Assembly: GCA_038501625.1 (NCBI GenBank)
Contig: JAZAYU010000012.1
Span: 4,340,001 to 4,404,000 of the forward strand
Length of the DNA stretch: 64,000 bases
DNA from: Corbicula japonica
Taxonomy: Eukaryota; Mollusca; Bivalvia; Venerida; Cyrenidae
Direction of reading: 5' to 3'
A model generated the notes under the pieces. The model had not been told where the DNA came from. It searched no databases and was given only the letters and a program-made list of their open reading frames with translations. Positions 1-11,319 of the stretch are shown piece by piece (the first letter of the stretch is position 1; every line of letters begins with the position of its first letter). The translations under genes were made by a program, and so were the position numbers.

Positions 1-138
1 CATTTTGGTCAGAAATAACCCAACAAATCATCAAGCGAACAGTGCAGATCCTGATCAGACAGCACGGATGTGCCAGCTGATCTGGATCTACACTGTTAGC
101 CAGCGCAATAAAGGTGTGTCTATGGAGGAAAGGGTTAA
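1..138 (-). mobile_element. Two-hairpin TTAA MITE, cut by window edge
   Basis: This is the right part of a family member described in full at 20185-20426. It carries the link segment, one complete hairpin (two inverted arms around GATCCTGATCAG and CTGATCTGGATC) and the terminal TATGGAGGAAAGGG followed by TTAA. The left half lies outside the window. Confidence 0.8.
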
Positions 139-1580
139 CCCTTAAGATAAAGTTTTGATTATGTCTGACATTGAATTATGAGCAAGGTTGCCCTTGTAGC
201 TAATCTCGTTAAGGTTACAATAAACTCTGCTTTCTTTTCATTTTTTTTAAGTTATATTGATTAACCAGCTACTGTTATTACTGTGAATTACTGTCATCGG
301 CCACCTACATACTTGGCCGCCAGAGGGATTTTGGTACATGTTTCTAGTATCAAAAGCATTGCAATACATCGCACTTAGCAAAGTGTGATAAAAAACTAGT
401 GATGAACAAGACAGAAAAAATGCTGGAGCACAATAACTCACCACCAACCTTCGGCTGAGGATGTGATATATACTGATCTAACATCCCGTCATGCATGTTG
501 CAGTCATGGCCCGAACACAACTGACCAAGCAACAAATCATTCACCCCTTACACTTGTGTTGAGTGACCAACAAACATACATCACAGTCCTTTCAAAATTC
601 ATCTTACAATTTCTTTTAACCCAATGATTTGTGAATTACAACTGAAGTCTGCTACTGACATCATGCAAGATATTGGGATTTATTACATTATACTGCATAC
701 AGTTCAAGACTTGATTAATTCATATAACAAATATCGACTACTTGCGAAGCAGAGGGCGAAAGTAATTGTTTTTTTGAACTACTATCCATATATCTGCATT
801 AAAATATCATCTACATCAAAGAGATGTATTAGCAAGATGTAAATTGTAACATTAATATGCACATATAGATCAGAAACATGCTCAATTTATCAAAGTATAA
901 AATGAATTAGCAAGTCATTATTCATGACATTGAGACTAATAAGACAACCAACACACAGTACTGGCCTGGCGTTGGTTTTCCTTCACAGCTTGTTTTCTAG
1001 GAATGTCAAATTCAAAACACTACTCTAGTTTAGGCAATAGAAAATAAGTTCCTAGATTCTCATCCCCGCCATCTCTTGAAAATCACTCCGCCCTAACGTT
1101 TTTTTATTTTGAAAAAAAAAATGGGTACATCAAAATTTACATTGCGAGTACAAATCGGTAGAGTATGAAAACGCAGTACGAAACATTTAAGTGCGAATCG
1201 GCAATTCATTGTAAGTTGGCTAGACGCTTATTTATCTTTGCTCTACACAAGCTTCATTAGAAACAGTAAGAATGATAAATAAAAAATAAAACATGCCCAC
1301 ACGCCCCGTTTTTCCCCAAAATTCCAATGAGAATCTAGAAATTAATTTTCTAATGCCTTATGCCTCTTTCTCAGATAATGCTTGCCAAACATTGCCTACA
1401 TGGGAGACGGACCTTTGACTGCTGTTTTCCTGCTCCCAAACCCATGTAAGAGAGAAAATTCAATCATCACATACGAATCAAATGAAGTTACTGATCTCAT
1501 CTGTACAAACTATTTTAGGTTGAATTAAGATGTCTTTTTTTCAGGCAGAAGTGATTAAAATGTTCTCATTGGTATCAAAT
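139..1580. other. AT-rich region, nothing assigned
   Basis: I see only short random-looking open frames, no recognisable protein motif, and no tandem unit or terminal inverted repeat. It could be intergenic or intronic. Confidence 0.5.
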
Positions 1581-1619
1581 TAATCACTTATCAGTTACAA
1601 ACTTTTGACATAGGCACCC

Positions 1620-1812
1620 AATTGTATAAACACTGGTTAAGTTTAACCGCATGGTTAAATATTTGGTTATCAACAAAATCTGGTTAAATAAAGAGATGTT
1701 CTGTTCTGTTCTGGTTAAAAGTTTGATTAGTAATTGTATAAAAATCTGGTTAAATTTAACCAAACCTAGATTTTGGTTAAATTTAACCATAGACTGTTGA
1801 TAGGGTTAAATA
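1620..1812. repeat. Cluster of GGTTAAA/TTTAACC palindromes
   Basis: At least eight GGTTAA or TTTAACC words occur in under 200 bp. Two are the identical 16-bp perfect palindrome TGGTTAAATTTAACCA (1747-1762 and 1774-1789), set 27 bp apart. The phrase AATTGTATAAA also occurs twice (around 1620 and 1732), suggesting an internal duplication. It is either a small degenerate foldback element or a decayed tandem repeat. Confidence 0.55.
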
Positions 1813-1952
1813 TTTTACCAGATTCAATCATGGCTGCCTTGGTTGGACAGAACGCTCGACGACCTCGACAATTTTAAGTTACTAGTTTCAAAAAATCTGC
1901 ACCTTTTATGACTGTATTTTTCAGATAGTTCTTTACTCCGCATACGCAGGTT

Positions 1953-2072
1953 TTATGGGATGTGCAAACAGTATAGATCAAGATCAGCTGGCACAACCAT
2001 GCCATATGATCAGGATCTACACAGTTTTGCTTCTTGGTCAAAAATAACCTAATGAATCAAAAAGCAAACATA
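1953..2072 (+). mobile_element. Degenerate fragment of two-hairpin MITE
   Basis: Matches the first hairpin and the 'GGTCAAAAATAACCTAATGA' link with many substitutions. Both termini are missing, so this is an old copy. Confidence 0.6.
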
Positions 2073-2524
2073 TACTCAACAAAAATAAAAAGTATCCACT
2101 TTCCTATTTTAAATTTTGTAAAATTTGAAAACGAAAACTGAGAATTCTGTATGTGAACAACTTTGCATTTCTGTTATCATTGCAAAGGGATAAAGTGTTC
2201 TTGAAAATCTGCAGCCACAGCTCAGTTATCTTTCCCTTTGTTGTAATGAGGGTTCCATGAAATAGTCAGTAATTTTTTTAAGTATTCACATTGGTTTCAA
2301 CTAAATCAATCTTTCCACCTCTTGTGATCAATAAAAGCACAAAACATTCATCAATAAAACCACTAGTCCTCGATAAATTACGCTAGAAATTCTAACCATT
2401 TCCAATTACCTCCCTTTAAATTGAATATTGTGTTTTGTAATCCATTATTAATTGTTATTAGATTGGCAGTTCCTCAGGTCTTGGTGTGGAAGTTTTTATT
2501 CATGAACAATTTAACTTCAAAACA

Positions 2525-5500
2525 ACTGAAACTAGAGCTATCACTGAAGGTGATTAATACCCCCGCAATACTGCTTTGTCAGAGTATACAGAAATGATGT
2601 TTGCATCTTTCATGGGTGAAAGTTGAAAAATAATTGAAATCCTGAAAATTTGTTGCAAAAGTTGTGTTTAAAAATAGCGACTTGGGTTTTCACCGGATGT
2701 AAACAAAACTGTAAAAGTAGTTGACGTCACAAGGTTTTGTTGAATCGTGCTCCCCTTCTAAAAAATAATGGACTGATCCAAATGAAAAAAATATGTCATA
2801 GAAATCTAATCACGAACGTATGTTAAAAGTTTGAAAACTGGAGAAGTAGTGTGTCATAAGATTTTGTTAAATATTGCTCCCCTCCAACCAAAAATGGACT
2901 GATCCATAAAAAATATGTCACTAACATGCGCACTTCATGCAGAACATATGATTTCAGTTTCAAGTCGATATCTTGAAAACTGTAGAAGTTTGCATAACAC
3001 AATTTTGTTAAATCATGTCCCCTGCAAAAAAGAATGGACTGATCCACACAAAAATTATGTCACGCACATCTACACTTCAGGCCGAACATATGTTTAAAGT
3101 TTCAAGTCAATATCTTAAAAACTGTAGAAGTAGTTCGTGTCACAAGATTTTGTTGAATCATACTCCCCTGCTAAAAAATAATGGACTGATCCACATGAAA
3201 CAAAGTATGTCATGGAAATCTACTCACAAACTTCTGTTTAAAGTTTGAAAACTGGAGAAGTAGTTTGCATCATAAGATTTTAAATAAAAGATTTTGTTAA
3301 ATAATGCTCACCTTCAAAAAATAATGGACTGATCCACACAAAAGTATGTTGCTGACATGAGCACTTCATGCAGAACATACAATTTTAGTTTAAAGTCTTA
3401 TATCTTGAAAACTGTAGAAGTTTGCATCACACAATTTTGTTAAATCATGTCCCCTGCAATAAATAATGGACTGATCCACACGAAAAATATGTCATGCACA
3501 TCTACACTTCATGCCGAACACATGTATAAAGTTTCAAGTCAACATCTTAAAAACTGTAGAAGTAGTTCGCATCACAAGATTTTGTTGAATCATGCTCCCT
3601 TCCGATAAATAATGGACTGATCCAAATGAGAAAAAAAATTTGCGCAAATGTACTCACAAACATATGTTTAAAGTTTCAACTCGATATCTTGAAAACTGTT
3701 GACGTAGTAAGTGTAGAAGTTTGCATAACACGATTTTGTTAAATCATGTCCCCTGCAAAAAATAATGGACTGATCCACACGAAAAATATGTCAAGCACAT
3801 CTACACTTCATGCCAAACATATGTATCAAGTTTCAAGTCAATATCTTAAAAACTGTAGAAGTAGTTCCTGTTACAAGATTTTGTTGAATCATGCTCCCCT
3901 CCGAAAAATAATGGAGTGATCCACATGAGAAAAAAAAAATTGCGCAAATGTACTCACAAACATATGTTTAAAGTTTCAAGTCGATATCTTGAAAACTGTT
4001 GACGTAGTAAGTGTAGAAGTTTGCACAACACGATTTTGTTAAATCATGTCCTCTGCAAAAAATAAAGGACTGATCCACACGAAAAATATGTCACGCACAT
4101 CTACACTTCATGCCTAACATATGTATCAAGTTCCAAGTCAATATCTTAAAAACTGTAGAAGTAGTTCGCGTCACAAGATTTTGTTAAATCATGCTCCCCT
4201 CCGAAAAATAATGGACTGATCCACATGAAACAAAAAAAAAAATTTGCGCAAATGTACTCACGAACATATGTTTAAAGTTTCAAGTCGATATCTTGAAAAC
4301 TGTTGACGTAGTAAGTGTAGAAGTTTGCATAACACGATTTTGTTTAATCATGTCCATGCGAAAAATAATGGACTGATCCACAGGAAAAATATGTCACGCA
4401 CATCTACACTTCATGCCGAACAAATGTATCAAGTTTCAAGTCAAATCTTAAAAACTGTAGAAGTAATTCGTGTCATAAGGTTTTGTTGAATCATACTCCC
4501 CTGCTAAAAAATAATGGACTGATCCACATGAAATAAAGTATGTCATGGAAATCTACTCACAAACATATGTTTAAAGTTTGAAAACTGGAGAAGTAGTTTG
4601 CTTCATAAGATTAAAAATAAAAGATTTTGTTAAATAATGCTCCCCTCCAAAAAAAAAATGGACTGATCCACAAAAAAATATGTCGCTTACATGCGCACTT
4701 CATGCAGAACATACAATTTTAGTTTCAAGTCTTATATCTTAAAAACTGTAGAATTTTGCATAACACGATTTTGTTAAATCATGTCCCCTGCAAAAAATAA
4801 TGGACTGATCCACACGAAAAATATGTCACGCACATCTACACTTCATGCCGAACATATGTATAAAGTTTCAAGTCAATATCTTAAAAACTGTAGAAGTAGT
4901 TCGCGTCACAAGATTTTGTTAAATCGTGCTCCCTCCGAAAAATAATGGACTGATCCACATGAAACAAAAAAATTTGCGCAAATGTACTCACGAACATATG
5001 TTTAAAGTATCAAGTCGATATCTTGAAAACTGTTGACGTAGTAAGTGTAGAAGTTTGCATAACATGATTTTGTTAAATCATGTCCCCTGCAAAAAATAAT
5101 GGACTGATCCACACGAAAAATATGTCACGCACATCTACACTTCATGCCGAACATATATTTCAAGTTTCAAGTCAATACCTTAAAAACTGAAGAAGTAGTT
5201 CGCATCACAAGATTTAGAAGTTTGCATAACACGATTTTATTTAATCATGTCCCCTGCAAAAAATAATGGACTAATCCACACGAAAAATATGTCAGGCACA
5301 TCTAGACTTCATGCCGAACATGTGTATCAAGTTTCAAGTCAATACCTTAAAAACTGTAGAAGTAGTTCGCATCACAAGATTTTGTTAAATCGTGCTCCCC
5401 TCCGAAAAATAATGGACTGATCCACATGAGAAAAAAAATAGTTCGCGCAAATGTACTCACGAACATATGTTTAAAGTTTCAAGTAGATATCTTGAAAACT

Positions 5501-5615
5501 GTTGACGCTGTAAGTGCCACAGACAGACCGGGTCAACGAACCAACGAACCAACGAACCAACTGGATGATGACTCCTATATACCCCCTATACTTAGTATGC
5601 GGGGGTATAATAAAC
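2525..5615. repeat. Tandem-unit array (about 145-155 bp) with inverted ends
   Basis: About 19 diverged units, each marked by AATGGACTGATCCACA and a downstream AGTTTCAAGTC...ATCTT(A/G)AAAACTGTAGAAG block. Two alternating subtypes (with 'CACTTCATGCCGAACATATG' or 'GCGCAAATGTACTCACGAAC') suggest a dimeric unit of about 300 bp over part of the array. The left edge reads GTGATTAATACCCCCGCA and the right edge reads TGCGGGGGTATAATA, so the array is bounded by a short inverted repeat. It ends in a CCAACGAA triplication. This layout is typical of large non-autonomous bivalve elements carrying internal tandem repeats. Confidence 0.8.
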
Positions 5616-5711
5616 TAACAAAATACCATTCAAAGCGTTCTTGATTAAATGAAAATAATTGTTAATGAGAATATAAGCATAAAAAGTTTATACTTTTTAT
5701 TTTTGTTCAGT

Positions 5712-5795
5712 ATAGTAGATCCGGATCACACGGCACAGTTTTGCTGGATAATCTGGATCTATGCTGTATGCACATGGATAACAAACATATCCCAT
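5712..5795 (+). mobile_element. Two-hairpin MITE fragment
   Basis: One hairpin remnant (GTAGATCCGGATCA ... AATCTGGATCTATGCTG) with flanking link sequence lost. Confidence 0.5.
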
Positions 5796-5935
5796 GCAGT
5801 AAAGGGAAAGTCAATAATGTCATATTCATTTCGTTAGAGACTATCTAAACATTAAATATGGGTAAACCAAATTCTCTATTTGAATAAGCTTATACAGCTT
5901 GTGTTATAAAATGTTGATTATAAACTTTAAATATA

Positions 5936-6766
5936 CCGTATAAGTGGTTATTTCTGCGGTGACTTTATTTCTGCTATTTCTGCGGTTAAATAAATGACCG
6001 CAAATTTAAAATCAGCAGAATATTTATCCCTTTGTGAACTTTATAACGGTCACAGTGCGTTCTACATTTTGACTTAATAAATGTGTAAAGTAATAACAAA
6101 TGACGACCAACTTTTTTAATGGGTTGCATACTAAAATAGATGAAACGAAAGGCTATGTACAACAGTTATACATGCTTTATTAAACGATATTTGAATAAAG
6201 ATATTTTTGATTTTAGTGAGCTTGGGTACTGTTGCATTTACCGGTACTCTTAAAGAAAAGTTAATCTGGTTTTACTCTGATCATATTCTAAAGCTGTTCA
6301 AACCACGTCATTTTAGTACTAAAACACAGGTAAATCGCAGGAAAATATTTCACACGTCGGATAATGATTCAAAAGGCGCATCATTTCCCATTGTTACAGG
6401 TACATATTGTTTGCACTTCAGGTAAACATTCTATTGTTTATGGAAGCATTAAGAAACATTTATAAAATTCTACACCCTGTTTTCTATGACGGTTTGTTTT
6501 GGTTTGTTAAACGATTACGTTAAGATTTTCCATTTACAGCTGATTGGTAACTCAAACATAATACATGTACATGTATTAGCTTTTACTATATTTATATAAG
6601 TTTGTATGGCAATGGCATCGATCTTTATATTTTCACTTTTTAACGAGACCGCATAATTTTAGTCCAGTTATGAAAACTTGATGCCGCAGAAATAATGTAT
6701 GCAGAAATAAAAACACCCATGAATTTTAACAGAATTTGAAGCCCACAGAAATAACCACTTATACGG
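5936..6766. mobile_element. Non-autonomous element, 25-bp TIR and TA duplication
   Basis: The left end CCGTATAAGTGGTTATTTCT is repeated in inverted orientation at the right end (AGAAATAACCACTTATACGG). The match continues to about 25 bp, and each end is flanked by TA. This is the arrangement of Tc1/mariner-group elements. A further inverted match (TTTATTTCTGC) lies just inside the TIR. No transposase is visible; the only open frame, 6207-6425, has no recognisable motif. The element is about 831 bp. Confidence 0.75.
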
Positions 6767-7373
6767 TAATATGTACCTAATATGATTATTTTCTTTTCCT
6801 CAAAAACTGCATAAAAGGGAAATTTAAGTCTTTCAAAAATGCCCAACCTATAATCAGAATTGTTCCAGTTTCAAGCCTTACTAGGTTAAACTGGTGTAAT
6901 ATTAACATAATCTGCTATCCTGATCAGGCAGTCAACAAGACTAATAACACTTCTAGGGAAAATGGTTGTTAGCTTTTTTCTCCTAGAAAGAAACTGCAAT
7001 TGGCATCAATGATTAATTGGTAACCAGAAATATCCAAGCAAGTGCTTAATCTAACTAGTAAGAATAGTTCTTGTACAATTAATTTCATACTCATTTATCC
7101 CAGATGTGCCAGGTCTCTTTTCATGGAAGGGTGTAATTGATGCCTTGTGTCAAAGGATTTACAGTGCAAACAAGATACATACACTGTCTTATAAGATCTG
7201 GTCAATCAACGTTAAACATCAAACTGTAAATATTATTGTATAATTTTATCAATCAACCTCAAACAGTAAATATAGGCATGTGATTTGGTCAATCTGCCTC
7301 AAACATTGGACAATTACGATTAACAGGTGGTTTGGTCAATCTCCCTTGAAAACCAGACAGTAAAAGTAGCTTT
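6767..7373. other. No gene; degenerate short repeat at 7195-7365
   Basis: From about 7195 the phrase GGTCAATC(A/T)...TCAAACAGTAAATAT recurs every 60-70 bp. It resumes after the MITE at 7618-7680, so the MITE landed inside this degenerate array. The rest is unassigned. Confidence 0.5.
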
Positions 7374-7617
7374 TTAACCCTTTCCTCCATAGACACGCCT
7401 TCATTTCCTGGGCGAAGAGTTTAGATCCAGATCATCCGGCACATCCGTGTCATCTGATCAGGATCTAAACTGTTCGCTTTGTTATTTGTTAGGTTATTTC
7501 TAACCAAAATGCGACCAGTGCAGATCCTGATCAGACGGCAGGGATGTGCCGCCTGATCTGGATCTAAACTGTTCACCCTTGCAATTAAAGTGTATCTATC
7601 GAGGAATTTAGGGTTAA
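7374..7617 (+). mobile_element. Two-hairpin TTAA MITE, full length
   Basis: TTAACCCTTTCCTCC at the left and AGGGTTAA at the right. Both internal hairpins are present. Both ends resemble the 'CTTTATTG' end type rather than one of each, so this copy looks more symmetrical than most. Confidence 0.85.
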
Positions 7618-7788
7618 CTTGTTCAACATCCCTCATTCTTGTACATCAAACAGTAAATATCAGCATGGTCAGTCTCACTCATATTCAGGACTAATGCCTT
7701 TCTATTGTTCCATAAGAAATGAATCTTTATAATATGACACCATAATCTTTCACTTCATGAGAACTATTTGGTCAGCCTGTCAGAGAAG

Positions 7789-7900
7789 TTTAAGGCATTG
7801 CTACGTTCGTCATTTCTATGTCATAGACAAAAAAAAAATTCAAAATCTATCAAATGGCACAATTCAGTTCCAATTCAAATGCCAATGTAAGTGAAATAAT
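7789..7900 (+). repeat. Dispersed repeat, copy 1
   Basis: AAGGCATTGCTACGTTCGTC through ATCTATCAAATGGCA closely matches 14458-14560 in the same orientation. In both places the block precedes a tandem-unit element, so it may be a conserved leader of a larger repeat. Confidence 0.6.
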
Positions 7901-8795
7901 AACTAGAATTATCACTGAAAGTGATTAAATACCCCCACATGTGTGCTTGATACTTGAACTGGGAATTCTTGGAATCAATGGCATAATGTGACAAACACTA
8001 GATACATGGACACATGTAGTAGTGACCTTGACCCCACACACTTGCATTTCAATCCCAAGCAGTCTTCAAAGAAGCAACCTAAACACTAAGTTTCACCACA
8101 ATATCTAATTCCTCACTAAAGTAATTTAGCATAAAAAGTTTTTCTATCCTAAAATTTAGTAACAGTGACCTTTACCAAAGTGGCCCCTGGACTTTCAATC
8201 CAAAGTGTTGTCTTCAAAGTAGCCACATATACAGCAAGTTCATCACAATATCTCACTCCTTCTAAATTTATTGAGCAGAAATGGTTTGAATATGTTAATA
8301 ACAGTGACCTTTACTTAACTTTTATCTAACAACTGTGTGCTAAAAAATGTTAAAATATGTGAAGTCTTTCATTAGAAATCATCCAGAAACCATTTTTTCT
8401 ATTTTTAGTAACAGTGACCTTGACCCCACCAGGCCCATTTTCAATACCAAGTTTTGTCTTAACAGACACTACCTATATAGCAATTTTCATCACAATATCT
8501 CCTTCTGAACTACAGTTATTGAGCATACACAGTTTTCCTATTTTTAGTAACAGTGACCTTGACCCCACAGGCCTTACTTTCAATTCCAAAAGTCGTCTTC
8601 ACAGAAACCACCAATACACCAAATTTCATTCAAGAATCTCATTCCAAGCTAAAGTTAATGAGTGGAAATGAAGTATTGAAGTTAAAATAACAGTGACCTT
8701 GACCTTGAACCCACAGGCCCCAGTCAAACCTAACCTGTATCTTGTAATTTTACATCTGTGTCCCATACTCATATCTGGGGTGAAGATGTGTAAGC
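7901..8795. repeat. Tandem-unit element with GTAACAGTGACCTT units
   Basis: Five units of roughly 140 bp, each beginning near TTTTTAGTAACAGTGACCTT (about 8158, 8300, 8407, 8546 and 8688). The left boundary TATCACTGAAAGTGATTAAA with ATACCCCCACA resembles the left end of the 2525-5615 element. The two therefore probably belong to one class of non-autonomous element with different internal units. Confidence 0.65.
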
Positions 8796-8847
8796 AGCCC
8801 AGATAAATCAGTCGGGAGAGCTCTCGCCCTGTAAGCGAAAAAATCAA
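8796..8847 (+). mobile_element. Truncated tRNA-derived SINE head
   Basis: AATCAGTCGGGAGAGCTCTC followed by GCCCTGTAAGCGAAA looks like the D-arm/A-box and anticodon-arm of a tRNA-derived SINE. The B-box half is missing, and two-hairpin MITE sequence starts within a few bases. It is too short to be a tRNA gene. Confidence 0.4.
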
Positions 8848-8951
8848 AAAGTGAAGTTTAGATCCTGATCAGACAGCACGGATGTGCCGACTGATCTGGA
8901 TCTAAACTGTTCGCCTACAAATAAAGGTGTTTCAATGGAGGAAAGGGTTAA
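8843..8951 (-). mobile_element. Two-hairpin MITE, one-hairpin fragment
   Basis: The AATCAAAAAG link, one complete hairpin and the terminus TGGAGGAAAGGGTTAA remain. The other half was lost at the junction with the SINE-like fragment. Confidence 0.8.
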
Positions 8952-9883
8952 AGTTAGTTAGAACTTTCTGGTGAAATAGAGCCCAATTGCCATTTTTTAT
9001 ACAGATACTTGAAGCAATGTGTATACATCAACATTTCCAGGGATCTAAACTTGTGGATTTCATGGCCAGATCAATCAATGAATTACACAAGCATTACAAA
9101 ATATAGAACTAAACTTACAACATATTATTTTGAAAAAAATGAAAACCAATGAATTTAATGAACACTATAATACATAGACAGAAGAAAATTCCAAACAAGT
9201 TAATCGTAAAATAAACATACATGTAAGGAATAGTTCGTATTTAGGGATCTCTGAAGGTGTGAACAGTTAAAATGTGGTCAGGGAAGCAGGTGCCTGTAAA
9301 CTCCCAAAATTACAAAATTTAAGAGTTAAACATGTCAACGGGAAATAACTCATTTTTATAAATCAGGAATTATCTTTCTTTTTGCCAGAAAATTCTTTAT
9401 TAATGCTAATAATCTCTATTTCAAGTTTCATTGCAAAGGTGTTAAATTTTAGTTGTAAGCCATATTTTGTGACAGTACCTGTATTAGGTTGTATGACACC
9501 CTTTCGCAATTGCTAACCTGCCAATATAGTCCCTTGGTATTTGCAACAAAAATCCGTAAAAAAATTGTTAGAAACAGTAATCACCGCTCTGTATTACGCT
9601 ATCCTGTCTTTTGTATGCTTGTCTATTAAATCCTTTAAATATACCAGTATGTGAGGATAAAGAGCAAAGTCTGTAAGAGAATTCCATTAAAATCTGTCAA
9701 ATACAGCTTCCCGTCAAACATAACTAGTTTTTTGCCACTGGTATCGTAAAGTGTTAACATGCAGCCTCACATGGACCAACAAGATGTTTCTGACGTCAAT
9801 TGTCTTCCTACGCAGCAAACGATGACAAAATACAGAATATCAACTTGTCACGCTGTGTAAAAAGCTCCTACTTTTGCTAATAA
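8952..9883. other. AT-rich region, nothing assigned
   Basis: No ORF with recognisable content and no clear tandem or inverted structure. Confidence 0.5.
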
Positions 9884-10046
9884 CACAGGAGTTTGACATT
9901 AGTTTTAATAAAAATACAACTTTTCTATAGTCATAACAACAAAGAAATGGATGGTTGATTTAATTTTAATTTTTAACAGTACAGAAAATAACTATTAGAA
10001 AGACTGTATTATGTAAAAAAAAAGGTACAAATGTCAAACTCCTGTG
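9884..10046. mobile_element. Small inverted-repeat element
   Basis: CACAGGAGTTTGACATT at 9884-9900 is repeated perfectly inverted at 10030-10046 with a 129-bp AT-rich spacer. That is the size and form of a MITE, but no clear target duplication could be fixed. Confidence 0.45.
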
Positions 10047-10199
10047 CTCTTATACTCTTCACTCTATGATGAATCTTCATGACCTTATAATGAATCCAGG
10101 GCAATTTGCACCTTTGTGATAATTACATAAAACCTTTTTGTGCATGCTGTCATAAACCTGACGTAAATAATGCCTCTATTATATGTTGTCATTAATAAT

Positions 10200-10436
10200 T
10201 CATCAGATATGGAAGACTTAAATATTCATTATTTCATTTATTCATTATGTGTGATTGATTTCTCTCATTTTTCAGGCAACACTGTATCTTAACTTTTAAA
10301 CATGCCTGTTAAATGACCACACTACAAGTATTTTTTCCAAATTAAATATTCATTTTTTTTTAATTCTGTATAATTGATTTGAGTCACTTTTCGGGCAATA
10401 TTTTAGTTTAACTTTTAAATATGCCCGTTACAATTT
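10200..10436 (+). repeat. Diverged tandem duplication, about 115 bp
   Basis: Two successive blocks share AATATTCATT..., TTTTC(A/G)GGCAA and TTAACTTTTAAA(C/T)ATGCC(T/C)GTTA. They have diverged substantially. Confidence 0.5.
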
Positions 10437-10499
10437 TATGATCTCACAACTTTTTCCCCTTATTATGCAAATTAATACAGTGTATCTGGTCCAAAATGT

Positions 10500-10790
10500 G
10501 TAACACTTTACACCATATACCGGCAGACGTCCCAAAAGTATCCAGACCGAAGGACCTGTCTGGTAAAATTTGGGCAGGTCTGACATGATTTCTAATGTTG
10601 TCAGACTGAATGTCAGACAAAAATTTGAAATCATAATACTTACTAATATTTTTTTAACATGTTTTGGTCTGACAGAATTTGTTTCGGTCAGACAGATTTT
10701 CACATCTTGTCTGACCCAATGTCTGACACTTTTTTTCAACTTTCTGGAAGTCTGTACCGTTATATGAATTTATGGCGTGTGACCAATGAA
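10500..10790. repeat. GTCAGAC/GTCTGAC-rich block
   Basis: The words GTCTGAC and GTCAGAC occur repeatedly in both orientations (for example 10578, 10601, 10613, 10667, 10688, 10708 and 10721), giving a region that can fold on itself. Its nature is unknown. The short reading frames here on both strands are a by-product. Confidence 0.45.
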
Positions 10791-10818
10791 GAGCCAGATT
10801 TGCTAGCGCATCCATATA

Positions 10819-10971
10819 AGTATCATGCATGAGTGTGAGGTGAAGATGGAAAAATCTGTCACCGAGGGTTAACTGTTTTGCGGGAAAGAGGCTCTGCCGA
10901 GTTCCCGCCAAAACAGTTCACCCGAGGTGACAGATTTTTCTATCTTTACCGAATGTCTCATGCAAGATACT
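10819..10971. repeat. Foldback hairpin, arms about 68 bp
   Basis: The left arm (10819-10886) and right arm (10902-10971) are inverted copies. Near the centre they read TGCGGGAA/TTCCCGCC, then AACAGTT and the AAAAATCTGTCACC block, ending in GTATC(A/T)TGCATGAG. The loop is about 15 bp. A foldback transposon remnant is the simplest reading. Confidence 0.7.
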
Positions 10972-11319
10972 TTTTCTTGCATACCTTTTATTATATATAA
11001 CATTTCTGTGTAAGTATATAAAATTATTTATTTTCATTATGCTGAAATATTGACGTTAAAGCAATCTTTTTTATAAACAAGCAAATTCGTTGAATTTATA
11101 TCCCCTGCCGAGTACTGGTTATTACTAACACAACAGCTGAAGTCATAGGGCTTTATTTAGATATTTATCATGGATGGCAAAAAAGGTGAAAAAAAAACTT
11201 CAGATGGTGAAAAGGGTTGGGCAGCTCACCAGAATATAAAAATGAGGCAAAAAGTCTTCAAGTTGTTGAAATGAAGAATGCAGTAGTAAAAGTATAGTGC
11301 TGTGTTTAAGAAATCCATG

